Shown: positions 1 to 7,650 of the stretch, piece by piece
How the letters are laid out: the number at the start of each line of letters is the position of its first letter
Numbering within the stretch: the first letter of the stretch is position 1
Assembly: GCA_016721015.1 (NCBI GenBank)
Contig: JADKJL010000006.1
Coordinates: 1 to 14,572 of the forward strand
Length of the DNA: 14,572 nt
Origin: Lysobacterales bacterium
Lineage (GTDB): Bacteria; Pseudomonadota; Gammaproteobacteria; Xanthomonadales; Rhodanobacteraceae
Reading direction: 5' to 3'
The notes under the pieces: model-generated
Told to the model about the DNA's origin: nothing
Databases searched by the model: none
Seen by the model: the letters and a program-made list of their open reading frames with translations, nothing else
Program-made: the position numbers and the translations under genes

Positions 1-1
1 C

Positions 2-308
2 CATGCGTCGGAGTATCCGTGGTCCAGCTATCAAGGCAATGCGCGCAAGCCGATTCAACTCTTGACGCCGAATCTGCTTTACTGTCGATTGGGAAAAACA
101 GCTGAGGAACGGCAGACGGCTACCGGACGCTGTTCCGTGGCAGGATGGCGGAACGAGATCTTGCTGCCATTCGCGAGGCAATCCACAAGGGTGCTGGTGA
201 CGACCGTCCAAGCAGCAGATTGAGGCAAAGACGGGACGCCGATCAGTCCCTGTGGGGCGAGGTGGTGACCGGAAGTCCAAGCCATATCGTGAATCCAGAA
301 ATCAATGA
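2..308 (+). pseudogene. REP-associated tyrosine transposase (RAYT, Y1/IS200-like), C-terminal part, frameshifted
   Basis: This is the C-terminal part of a RAYT, a single-strand transposase of the Y1 family thought to act on REP palindromes. Reading from base 2 gives HASEYPWSSYQGNA, then LLTPNLLYCRLGKTAEERQ. This matches the conserved 'PWSSY..N.....LTPH..Y..LG.t.eeR' block that follows the catalytic tyrosine in this family. The frame slips near 118-122 and resumes as YRTLFRGRMAERDLAAIREA, then slips again near 190-205 and ends as QQIEAKTGRRSV...RESRNQ, with stop 306-308. The HUH motif and catalytic Tyr lie to the left of the window. The frameshifts may be real decay or sequence error, because similar single-base slips affect most genes here. 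The family call rests on the motif order and is fairly secure. Confidence 0.75.
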
Positions 309-310
309 CT

Positions 311-352
311 CTGACCCTATCGATCCTGACCCTATCGATCACCCTATCGATC
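311..352. repeat. 15-bp tandem repeat, 2.8 copies, directly after the transposase stop
   Basis: CTGACCCTATCGATC occurs at 311-325 and again, identically, at 326-340. A third copy lacking its first three bases (ACCCTATCGATC) runs 341-352. The array starts three bases after the RAYT stop codon. The preceding ATCAATGACTCTGACCC resembles sequence I have seen next to RAYT genes, so it may be a cognate element of the transposase. That link is inference from memory. Confidence 0.85.
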
Positions 353-590
353 GCGGCGCGTAAGACATTAAGAGATTGGTTGTGAGCTTGTCTTTAGCTT
401 GCCTTAAATGTCCAGGATCTCGAAGGGCAGCCGCGCGTGCGTCCGCGCTGCCGGCACTGTGGTGCGCAAATGCGCCACGGCGTGATGAACAGAGAAACTT
501 GTTCAGCCCTCGCCGCATCGGTTGAAGGCGGGGATAGTCTCGCGTTATCCCACCATGACGTCTTTGAGCCCTTTCGGTGCCCGGTGCCCA
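353..590. other. Stretch with no supportable gene between the repeat array and higA
   Basis: No reading frame here has a convincing start, length or family motif. The plus strand carries a short CRHCGAQM-like zinc-ribbon string near 446-470. The minus strand reads VHHAVAHLRTTVPAARTHARLPFEILDI before a stop near 408. The minus-strand string looks somewhat protein-like and could be the tail of a decayed gene, but I cannot name a family for it. An A/T-rich patch at 360-410 could hold a promoter or the end of an element. Confidence 0.4.
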
Positions 591-873
591 CTACGCAGCG
601 TCCTGCAGAGGCTGCACCTTTGCTGCTTCCGCGCGGAGGCCAGAGCGAGCTCGCCAGTTGGCCTGCACCGTCCAGAACCGTGCCGTGCTGACGCCCGCCC
701 GCTCCAATCGGAGCGCCAGATCTGGGCTGACGCCAGCCCCGCCGTTGATGACCCCGCGACAACCGTCGTTCGCGACAGGCCAAGACGCTGCGCGGCGTCG
801 GTGACCTCGATGCCGAGTGGCACCAGCACGTCTTCACGCAACAAACCGCCGGGGTGCGGAGGGTTCTCATCAT
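591..873 (-). pseudogene. higA: HigA-type antitoxin (XRE/HTH), reading frame broken by single-base slips
   Basis: This is the antitoxin of a type II HigBA pair, expected to bind and neutralise HigB and to repress the operon through its helix-turn-helix. Across frames the minus strand gives NPPHPGGLLREDVLVPLG, then IEVTDAAQRLGLSRTT, then VINGGAGVSPDLALRLERAG and STARFWTVQANW, ending at a stop at 591. This is the standard HigA order: the 'HPG..L.ed.l.p.gls...AA..LgvsR..ls...NG...isp..AlrL' core and an 'FW..lQ...d' tail. About 94 residues is the usual length. Slips lie just after the start and near the short runs at 763-764 and 752-755. The start at 873 follows the end of higB with little or no gap, as expected for a coupled toxin-antitoxin operon. 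Confidence 0.8.
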
Positions 874-1163
874 GGCGGTGACCTCCCGTCCAACGGTAGT
901 CCTGATAATCAACCAGTTCGACATCAGGGCCGACAAATCGGAACGTGACGCGCCAATTGCCATCCACCCACGCTGACCAGTGGCCTTTGAGCGTCCCTCT
1001 CAGAAATGCAACTTGTAGCCGGGCTGATTCAGCTCGGCCCGCGTCGTGGCCGCATCGAGAGCGGCGAGAATGCGACTGAGCTTGGCGGCATTCGCCGCCC
1101 GCACCGCCATGAGTGGAGCCCGTAGTACAGGGCTTCCAACCCTTGTGGCGAAAGCCGATGATC
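870..1163 (-). pseudogene. higB: HigB/RelE-family toxin, frameshifted
   Basis: This is a RelE-superfamily mRNA interferase, expected to cut mRNA on the ribosome. Starting at 1163 the minus strand reads MIIGFRHKG, shifts to give KLSRILAALDAATTRAELNQPGYKLHF, shifts again near the A-run at 1004-1006, and continues LRGTLKGHWSAWVDGNWRVT and FRFVGPDVELVDYQDY. This is the HigB pattern 'iksFrhKGL..ly..g......a..a.kl.riL..Ld.a....dl..pg..lh.LkGdlkg.WSv.VngNwRitF.f...da..vdy.dYH'. The final His/Tyr region is preserved. The exact stop is uncertain because of a probable slip. A TGA at 870-872 overlapping the higA ATG would fit. Toxin genes do accumulate inactivating mutations, so real inactivation remains possible beside sequence error. 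Confidence 0.78.
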
Positions 1164-1210
1164 ATGCCAAAGCGTAGCGTGTTGCGATACGAGACATAAG
1201 CAACGGTCTG

Positions 1211-1222
1211 CTTGCAGGCAAG
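1211..1222. promoter_or_regulatory. Candidate HigA operator palindrome upstream of higB
   Basis: CTTGCAGGCAAG is a perfect inverted repeat (5-bp arms, 2-bp centre) about 48 bp upstream of the higB start. A second, looser inverted repeat, GTTGC...GCAAC, spans 1181-1204 between it and the gene. HigA proteins repress their own operon through palindromes near the promoter, so these are candidates by position. Palindromes this short arise by chance often, so the call is weak. Confidence 0.25.
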
Positions 1223-1633
1223 AAAATTTGGTTGGTCTATGGATCCCGAATCCATGCGCCTTTGGCTCAAATTCGAGTCGTGGTCCGATCGCTTCGCTTC
1301 GAATCCGCTGCGGCGCTGTATCACCTGACTGATCGGGGTGATTTGAGGGAGGATACTTTTCCCGATGCTGCGGGTCGGTTGATCGGACGAGGGAAATTCA
1401 GGCAGCGCTGTCGACTACGGATCCACGCATGATTCAACCCTCGACGGGATCCGCAACGCCTGTTCTACCGTTTTCTGTTTCCATGTGGTCGTCACTTGGT
1501 TCATCGAGCCAGCTTCTGCCAGTTGGAACAGACCCAACCCAACCGGAGTTCGGTGCCAATCAGGGAAGGGAAACGAATTCCGAGCTGGCGTCTGCTGACG
1601 CGGTTGATCTCTGTTCTCACCGCTTCGACGAGG
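1223..1633. other. About 410 bp with no recognised gene
   Basis: Only short open frames occur, on both strands, and none has a recognisable motif, a good ribosome-binding site or a family-like composition. I see no tRNA cloverleaf, no repeat shared with the rest of the window and no CRISPR-like spacing. The section probably holds the upstream region of higBA and the downstream region of the gene at 1676-2526. Confidence 0.5.
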
Positions 1634-1661
1634 CAAACCTGCCGCCCGAGATGGCAGCAGG
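1634..1661 (-). terminator. Probable rho-independent terminator after the secreted protein gene
   Basis: On the minus strand CCTGCTGCC pairs with GGCGGCAGG (9 bp with one G-T pair) around a 5-base loop and is followed by TTTG. It begins about 15 bp past the stop of the gene at 1676-2526. The T tract is short, so termination efficiency may be modest. Confidence 0.5.
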
Positions 1662-1675
1662 TTCGCAATCTTGTC

Positions 1676-2526
1676 TCAGCGATAACGATAGCGGGCTGGG
1701 GATCGGCGACGAAGCCGTTGGGGAACGGCTGCGGCCTGCGGCTGGCGATTGGTCGGCGCGGGATGATGCCGCGGGCGGCCAGATTGCGGTAGCTGTCGTA
1801 CCAGATGGCGAGGGTTTCGGCGGGCTGGTTGCTGGCGCGTTCGAACTGCGTCGTGCCGACATGTGAGTATTCGCGGTCGCCATGACCGGTGCCGAGGCGT
1901 CCCGCTTCGGCTCGCTGCGTGCGATCGCGCCATCAGCTTGTGCTTGGCCCGGCTGCGATTTCGCAGCGGCTCCGGCGACCGACTCATTGGCTGATGAGCC
2001 TCGGGCGGATTCGGCATCCTTGGCCCACGGTCGTGATGCCGGTGGCGGTGGCGCACGTTCAATGCGCTGCTGGGCGATCCAGCGATCATCGCGTTCGGTG
2101 AACACGGCCACGCCGATCACGCCGACATTGGCCGGTCGTCCGGTCTGGGCGGCATAGCTGTCCGGCAAGGAAGTGAAGTTGAACTGGGCGACTTCGTCGA
2201 GGTTCTTGCGCCAGCCGTTGATCTCGGTCGATTCCCAGGCATCGAGCACATAGCCACTCTGGTTGGCGCTCGCCGTTTCACCACTGACTGCATTGACCCC
2301 GTCGACCGAAAGTACGGGCGAGCACGCGGCCACCGGTACGGTTGATCATGCGAACGGCATAGCGGGTGACCGGGCGTGCCGGGAACGTAGAGTTTGCCGT
2401 TCTGCACATAGGTCGTCAGGGTGTCGCGCTGTCGCGATCGACGACGGACAGGTCGAGCAGGTTGCCTGCGCGGGCCGGTGAGGCAAGGATCAGGGCAAAC
2501 AGGGCAGGGCAGAGCGGGCTACGCAT
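1676..2526 (-). CDS. Secreted or periplasmic protein of unknown function, frameshifted in the sequence
   Basis: The start at 2526 is preceded by GGAGGT at good spacing. It opens with a clear signal peptide, MRSPLCPALFALILASPARA. The mature part reads VVDRDSATP, then YVQNGKLYVPGTPGH, NRTGGRV, VLSVDGVNAVSGETA, SGYVLDAWESTEINGWRKN and ANVGVIGVAVFTERDD. After a variable Ala/Pro/Ser-rich linker it ends RLGTGHGDREYSHVGTTQFE, ASNQPAETLAIWYDSYRNLA, ARGIIPR...PFPNGFVADP. I recall a proteobacterial family with this arrangement, notably the 'LGTGHG' and 'IxYDSYxNLxxxGII' blocks, but no assigned function. Frames switch at G-runs 2419-2421, 2364-2366, 2316-2318 and 1698-1701, and near 1900. Corrected length is about 280 residues. 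No catalytic motif is obvious, and an envelope or structural role is only a guess. Confidence 0.7.
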
Positions 2527-2670
2527 GGGGCACCTCCAGGTGCGGTTGGTGCAGGGTTCAACGTGATGCATGCCCATGCGGGGTTTGCCCGCGCCGATTC
2601 GTTTCACCGCGGTTTATCCGGATAGACGCCTGAGCCGGGTGGCACTGACCTGGCGCCGACCCTTATATCT

Positions 2671-2784
2671 CGTCATCCCTGGCAGGGATCCAGTTCTCTC
2701 TGGGGATTTGCGCTGGCACCAAAGAATCTGGTTGACCAGCCATCCGGCTGTTTTGAACGGCTTCCAGCCTGCGCTGGAATGACG
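2671..2784. repeat. REP-like element with inverted ends (BIME- or MITE-like)
   Basis: The element opens with CGTCATCCCTGGCAGGGATC, which contains the hairpin ATCCCTG-G-CAGGGAT, and closes with GCGCTGGAATGACG, so the ends CGTCAT/ATGACG are inverted. An internal block, GTTGACCAGCCATCCGGCTG followed by TT, recurs in the opposite orientation in the element at 13170-13376. It fills most of the gap between the secreted protein gene and trpS. No open frame is credible within it. Confidence 0.75.
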
Positions 2785-2871
2785 AGGGCCAAGTCTGTGC
2801 CATCCGCGCCTGAGCCTGCTTCGGCCGCCCCCGGTTCGTTAAACTGTGCGTTCTGATCCACGGGTTCGACC

Positions 2872-4223
2872 ATGACCAACAAGATCCGCACGCTGACCGG
2901 CATCACCACCTCCGGTACGCCTCATCTCGGCAACTATGTCGGCGCGATCCGTCCGGCCATCGAAGCGAGCCGGCGCGAAGATGTCGAGTCGTTCTATTTC
3001 CTGGCCGATTACCACGCCTTGATCATGCGAGGATCCGGCGCGCATCGCGCGGTCGCGACTCGAAATTGCGGCGACTCGGCTGGCGCTTGGCCTCGATACC
3101 GACCGCGCGTTTTTCTACCGGCAATCCGACATCACCGAGATTCCCTGAGCTGACCTGGTTGCTGACCTGCGTCACCTCGAAGGGGCTGCTCAATCGCTCG
3201 CACGCCTACAAGGCCGCGGTTGATCGCAATGTCGCCGACAACGAGGACGATGATGCCGGCATCACGGCGGGTCTGTTCATGTATCCGGTACTGATGGCTG
3301 CCGATATCCTGATCTTCAATGCCCACCGCGTTCCGGTCGGTCGTGATCAGATCCAGCATATCGAGATGGCCCGCGATATCGGCCAGCGTTTCAATCATCT
3401 GTACGGCGATGCCTATCGCGCGGTCGCCAGGACAGAAGCCGATCCTTTCGTGTTGCCCGCGGTCTCGATGGCCGCAAGATGTCGAAGAGCTACAACAACA
3501 CGATTCCGCTGTGGCTGTCGGCCAAGGATCTGAAGAAAGCCATCCTCGGCATCGTCACCGATTCGCGTGCGCCCGGTGAGGCGAAAGAAACCGAAGGTTC
3601 GAATCTGTTTGCGATCTACCAGGCGTTTGCGAGCCCTGCGGAATCCGCCGCGATGCGTCACGCGTTCGCAGATGGCATCGCCTGGGGTGAGGCCAAGCAG
3701 AAACTGTTCGAGCGCATCGATGCCGAACTCGCCGAGCCGCGTGACAAATACAATGCACTGATGGGAAAACCCGACGAAATCGAGGATCGATTGCTGGCCG
3801 GAGCGAAAAAGGCGCGTGAGCGCAGTGCACCGTTCGTTGCGGCATTGCGCGAATCGGTTGGGTTGTCCTCGCGCGTGACTGCTGCTGGTCATGCGCCAAA
3901 ACGCGTCCAGGCACTTTCCGGGAGTGCCGCTCCGCCGCAATGGAAGCGCTATCGTGAAAAGGACGGTTTGTACTACTTCAAGCTGGTCGATGGTGAAGGC
4001 GCGCTGTTGCTGCAGAGCCAGGGGTCGGACGCCCTGAGGAAGTTGGACTTGTGATTGCCGAGCTGATGCTCGCGGTGGTCATTTTCCACATGTCGGCGCC
4101 GCGACGCTGGCGATGGAGGGACGTGTCGAAGTCTGCGCTGAAACAGAAGCCGTTCGCAACGCGCTGGTGGCTCTCGCTGAAATCGAAAAGGAAAAGCGCG
4201 CTGCCAAGGAAGTACAGCCTTGA
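2872..4223 (+). CDS. trpS: Tryptophanyl-tRNA synthetase with C-terminal extension; several frameshifts in the sequence
   Basis: Charges tRNA-Trp with tryptophan in the cytoplasm (class I synthetase). The N-terminus carries the HIGH-type motif TSGTPHLGNYVGAIRP. Later segments give ELTWLLTCVTSKGLLNRSHA, GITAGLFMYPVLMAADIL, VPVGRDQIQHIEMARDIGQR and the KMSKS loop GLDGRKMSKSYNNTIPL. After the catalytic and anticodon-binding parts comes an added domain, YREKDGLYYFKLVDGEGALL, then a tail GRPEEVGLVIAELML...VEVCAETEAVRNALVALAEI ending at 4221-4223. About 450 residues, against about 330 for the short bacterial form; xanthomonads carry such a long form. Frame slips occur near 3026-3055, at 3143-3145, near 3460, at 4021-4024 and at 4074-4075. 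In an essential gene these point to sequence error. It converges with the SGNH gene 13 bp away. Confidence 0.93.
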
Positions 4224-4236
4224 AGGACGCGATCGA

Positions 4237-4932
4237 TCAATCCTTGCCGCTGGCTCGAAGGATGGGCGTCAGCTTGTCGATCCAGATCCGGTAGCCCGCC
4301 CGATTCATATGCAGCTGATCCGGGCCAAACAACTCGGATCGTGGCTGGCCTTTCGCATCCAGCATCGGCGCGAACACATCGACGATGCGGATATTCTTGT
4401 CTGACTCGGCGAATGCGCCAATCAGCGCATTGGCTTTTTGCATCGCGTCGAGAAGATTCGCCCGTGCCGGACTCGGCTTGATCGTGATGAAGGCGATCGC
4501 GACCTCGGGAAGATCGCGGCGGATCCGGTCGACGAAGGCGACAAAATCATCGCGCACCTGTTCGGGCGACCGACCTGCGGCCAGATCATTGTCGCCGGCA
4601 TAGAGGACAACCAGCCGTGGCCGATAGGGAACGATGATGCGGCCGGCGAAGCGTGTCGCATCACGGATTTCCGAACCGCCGAAGCCGCGCCGGGTGATGT
4701 GCGTGTCCGGAAAATCGGTTTGCAGCGACTCCCAGAAGCGGATCGAGGAACTGCCGATGAACAAGACCGTGCCTGCTTCCGGTGGGTGTGAGCGATCGGT
4801 CGCCTCGAAGGCGCGAATGTCGGCTTCCCAGGGATCGACGGCTTCCAGTTGCGCGAATGTCTGGGTGGCGAAGACGATGCATAGCAGGGCGAGAAATCCA
4901 GGCCGAACCCAGATTCGGCATTGCGCCTTCAT
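4237..4932 (-). CDS. Exported SGNH/GDSL-family hydrolase (esterase)
   Basis: Intact 231-residue protein with a signal peptide (hydrophobic stretch at about 12-23, cleavage probably after Ala27 in TQTFA-Q). SGNH blocks are all present: nucleophile Ser62 in FIGSSSIRFW, the block II glycine in GFGGS (about 83-87), block III GDND with oxyanion Asn115, and the DxxH pair Asp205/His208 in PDQLHMN. This family includes carbohydrate esterases and acylhydrolases that remove acetyl groups from glycans; lysophospholipid or other ester substrates are also possible. Its ATG overlaps the TGA of the upstream ABC ATPase (ATGA), so the two are probably translated together. That ties it to sugar import and supports, without proving, a deacylating role in the periplasm. 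Confidence 0.9.
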   Translation of the reverse strand: MKAQCRIWVRPGFLALLCIVFATQTFAQLEAVDPWEADIRAFEATDRSHPPEAGTVLFIGSSSIRFWESLQTDFPDTHITRRGFGGSEIRDATRFAGRIIVPYRPRLVVLYAGDNDLAAGRSPEQVRDDFVAFVDRIRRDLPEVAIAFITIKPSPARANLLDAMQKANALIGAFAESDKNIRIVDVFAPMLDAKGQPRSELFGPDQLHMNRAGYRIWIDKLTPILRASGKD

Positions 4933-6027
4933 GCGAGTCGCTGCTCGGTGGCGGGATCAAACAGATGAATGCGTGCCGGATCAAAACCGAGCTCGATGCG
5001 TTCGCCAACAGCGGGGAAGCGCCTGCGGCGGCACGCGGATGACCAGCGCGTCATCGCCAACGCGAACATTGAGAAAGATCTCGTTGCCGACCGGTTCGAT
5101 CAGTTCGAGCTGGGCCATGAATGTTGCCGGTAGATTGCGACCTGCCGCGGGAACAAGATCTTCAGGGCGTAAACCCGCGACAAGATCTCGACCGAGGAAC
5201 GTTCGCGCATTTGTCGCCGATTCGGTCGTCGCATCAATCGGCAGGCGCACGGTACCGGTATCGAGCCAGAGTCCGCCATCTTCCACGACTCGTCCGCGCA
5301 ACAGGTTCATGGCCGGACTGCCAAGGAATCCGGCCACAAACAGATTGGCCGGTCGCGCGTAGAGATTCATCGGCGTGTCGATCTGCTGGATCTCGCCATC
5401 CTTGAGCACGACGATGCGCTGGCCGAGGGTCATCGCCTCGATCTGGTCGTGGGTCACGTAGACCATCGTCGTACCGAGCTTTCGATGCAGCTTGGCGATT
5501 TCGACGCGCATGCTCAGACGCAAGCGGGCGTCGAGATTCGACAGCGGCTCGTCGAGCAGGAAAACGCTCGGGTTGCGCACGAGGGCGCGGCCAAGCGCCA
5601 CGCGCTGGCGCTGTCCGCCGGAGAGTTGTCCCGGTTTGCGATCGAGCAGCGCTCCCAACTCCAAGGTGGCTGCAGCCTCATTGACACGCCGTTTTATTTC
5701 CGCGCGTGCCGTGCCGCGCAGGGTGAGACCGAAGGCTAGATTTTCGCCGACGCTCATATGCGGATACAGGGCGTAGCTCTGGAATACCATCGCGATATCG
5801 CGATCCTTCGGTGCAACGTCATTGACGATGCGATCACCAATGCGCAAGGTTCCCGAGGTGATCGGCTCAAGACCGGCGATCATGCGCAGCAAGGTTGACT
5901 TGCCGCAGCCGGACGGACCAACCATGACCAGGAATTCGCCATCCTTGATCTCGAAGCTGGCACCGGCGACGGCCACTTGGCTATTGGCGTAGACCTTGCG
6001 GACGGCTTCCAGGGTGACACTGGCCAT
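4929..6027 (-). CDS. Carbohydrate ABC importer ATP-binding protein (MalK/UgpC/MsmX type), one frameshift near the C-terminus
   Basis: The ATPase that powers sugar uptake through two MalF/MalG-type permeases. Visible motifs: Walker A GPSGCGKST (37-45), Q-loop Gln83 in VFQSYALYPHM, signature LSGGQ (135-139), Walker B VFLLDEP (Asp159/Glu160), D-loop and H-loop His193 in VTHD. The C-terminal half has the regulatory TOBE/OB region typical of the MalK group, with GLRPEDLV and IEPVGNEIFLNV. One extra C in the run at 5013-5016 ends the frame early. Removing it restores AVGERIELGFDPARIHLFDP...EQRLA and gives exactly 365 residues, the normal family length. A GGAG lies upstream of the start at 6027. It is separated from the permease genes (13581 onward) by about 7.5 kb, yet is the only ATPase in view. 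Confidence 0.92.
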
Positions 6028-6100
6028 GGTCGAACTCCGGCGGTTCCGTATCGCTCACGATCGGCCTCTGCCAATCCGGCGACGCTTGGGATATCCTCAA

Positions 6101-6114
6101 TGTAACCGTTTTCA
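6101..6114. promoter_or_regulatory. LacI-family operator in the divergent malK-like / GH1 control region
   Basis: TGTAACCGTTTTCA fits every fixed position of the LacI/GalR-type palindrome TGxAAxCGxTTxCA, with the central CG. It lies in the 111-bp gap between the divergent ATPase (start 6027) and beta-glucosidase (start 6139), 24 bp ahead of the latter start. There it could block transcription of the plus-strand promoter and possibly of both. No LacI regulator gene is in the window. I see no strong sigma70 hexamers to fix the promoter. Confidence 0.7.
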
Positions 6115-6138
6115 TTTCCCGTATCCAGTACTCATTCC

Positions 6139-7503
6139 ATGACCCAGACAGCGATCGAGTTTCCGCCAGACTTCATGTGGGGCTGCGCCACTGCGGCCTA
6201 CCAGATCGAAGGCTCTCCCCTGGCCGACGGCGCCGGGCCGAGTATCTGGCAGCGATTCGCGCACACGCCCGGAATGATCCGTGACGGACACACCGGCGAC
6301 GTCGCCTGCGATCACTATCGACGCTGGCACGGTGACATTGCGCTGATGCGCGAGCTGGGTCTCAACGCGTATCGATTCAGCATTTCCTGGAGTCGCATCT
6401 TCCCCGAGGGTAAGGGACGCATCAACCAGAAAGGGATCGATTTCTATTCTCGCCTTGTCGATGGCTTGCTTGAGGCGGGCATCGAGCCGACCGCGACGCT
6501 GTTCCACTGGGATCTTCCGGCCGCGCTCGATGATCGCGGCGGCTGGCTCAACCCCGATATCGCCGATTGGTTCGGCGACTACGCAGCGACGATGTACCGC
6601 GCGCTCGATGGTCGCGTGAAGATGTGGTCGACGCTCAATGAACCGTGGGTGGTGACCGACGGTGGTTATCTCCACGGCGCGCTGGCGCCCGGCCATCGCA
6701 GCCGTTTCGAGGCGCCGATCGCATCGCACAACCTGATGCGCTCGCACGGTCGTGCGGTGCAGGTCTACCGCGCCGAGGGCAAGCATCGCATCGGCTTGGT
6801 GGTCAATGTCGAACCCAAGTATCCGGCTTCGCAGTCGCCCGAGGATCTGGCCGCGACGCAGCGCGCCGATGCCTACATGAATCGGCAATACCTTGATCCC
6901 GCGTTCTTCGGTACTTACCCCGAGGAGCTGCGCGAAATCTTCGGCGAGGCCTGGCCGGAATGGCCGGACGAGGACATGGCCCTGATCAAGCAGCCAATCG
7001 ATTTCCTCGGCCTCAACTGGTACACGCGCAGCGTCACCCGGCACGACGAGAACGCCTGGCCGCTGAAGGCCAGTGGCGTGCGCCAGAAGTCTGCCACCTA
7101 TACCGAGACCGGCTGGGAGGTTTACGCGCAGGGCCTGACCGATACCCTGATGTGGATCAAGCAGCGCTATGGCAACCCGCCGATCTACATCACCGAAAAC
7201 GGCTCGGCGTTCTATGATCCGCCGGTCGCCGAGGACGGCGTGATCCAGGATCCATTGCGCGTCGACTATCTGCGCAAACACTTGCGCGCTGCGCATGCTG
7301 CGCGCGAAGCCGGCTGTGACCTGCGTGGCTATTTCGCCTGGTCGCTGCTCGACAATCTCGAATGGTCGCTCGGCTATTCGAAGCGCTTCGGCATCATCCA
7401 CGTCGATTTCGAAACGCAGACGCGGACGTTGAAGGACAGCGCGAAGCTGTATGCGAAAGTCATCGCGAGTCAGGGCCGCATCCTTGCCGAACCGGTTGCC
7501 TGA
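6139..7503 (+). CDS. Glycoside hydrolase family 1 beta-glucosidase
   Basis: Intact 454-residue retaining beta-glycosidase, probably cytoplasmic since no signal peptide is present. The N-terminal GH1 signature is FMWGCATAAYQIEG. The acid/base is Glu168 in TLNEPWV and the nucleophile is Glu353 in PIYITENG. Substrate-site blocks FSISWSRIFPEG, LFHWDLPAAL, FLGLNWYTR and the C-terminal WSLLDNLEWSLGYSKRFG are all well conserved. The expected reaction is hydrolysis of terminal beta-D-glucose (often also galactose or fucose) from short oligosaccharides such as cellobiose. The start at 6139 lacks a strong ribosome-binding site but is the one placed correctly before the conserved fold. Its promoter region holds the LacI-type operator, and divergence from the ABC ATPase suggests shared induction. 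Exact sugar specificity is not readable. Confidence 0.96.
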   Translation: MTQTAIEFPPDFMWGCATAAYQIEGSPLADGAGPSIWQRFAHTPGMIRDGHTGDVACDHYRRWHGDIALMRELGLNAYRFSISWSRIFPEGKGRINQKGIDFYSRLVDGLLEAGIEPTATLFHWDLPAALDDRGGWLNPDIADWFGDYAATMYRALDGRVKMWSTLNEPWVVTDGGYLHGALAPGHRSRFEAPIASHNLMRSHGRAVQVYRAEGKHRIGLVVNVEPKYPASQSPEDLAATQRADAYMNRQYLDPAFFGTYPEELREIFGEAWPEWPDEDMALIKQPIDFLGLNWYTRSVTRHDENAWPLKASGVRQKSATYTETGWEVYAQGLTDTLMWIKQRYGNPPIYITENGSAFYDPPVAEDGVIQDPLRVDYLRKHLRAAHAAREAGCDLRGYFAWSLLDNLEWSLGYSKRFGIIHVDFETQTRTLKDSAKLYAKVIASQGRILAEPVA

Positions 7504-7650
7504 ACAGAAAACGGGTTGCGCACGTTGAAACCGTGGCTGTCGTCACACTGAACATGTGACGTGGGCAAGGGTCTGCGACAGTACACACTGCGCTATGGTG
7601 TCGTGGTGTCGAGACGGATGGATCGGTTCGATGCGTTCCATGGCCACGGG

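Noticed and set aside
437..691. Plus-strand frame with a CRHCGAQM zinc-ribbon-like start, possible transposase
   Set aside because: Only one CxxC-like pair, no second pair, and the rest overlaps higA on the other strand with no family resemblance.
2872..4223. Programmed frameshifting in trpS
   Set aside because: There are at least five slips at unrelated sites with no conserved slippery sequence, and similar slips occur in unrelated genes, which fits sequence error better.
6112..7401. 429-codon minus-strand open frame opposite the GH1 gene
   Set aside because: Long only because of the codon composition of the GH1 gene. Its translation is His/Arg-rich with no motif.
7561..7650. GTG start at 7561 for the secreted hydrolase
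   Set aside because: It would put about 30 Arg-rich residues ahead of a normal signal peptide; the ATG at 7651 or 7660 gives a standard export signal.
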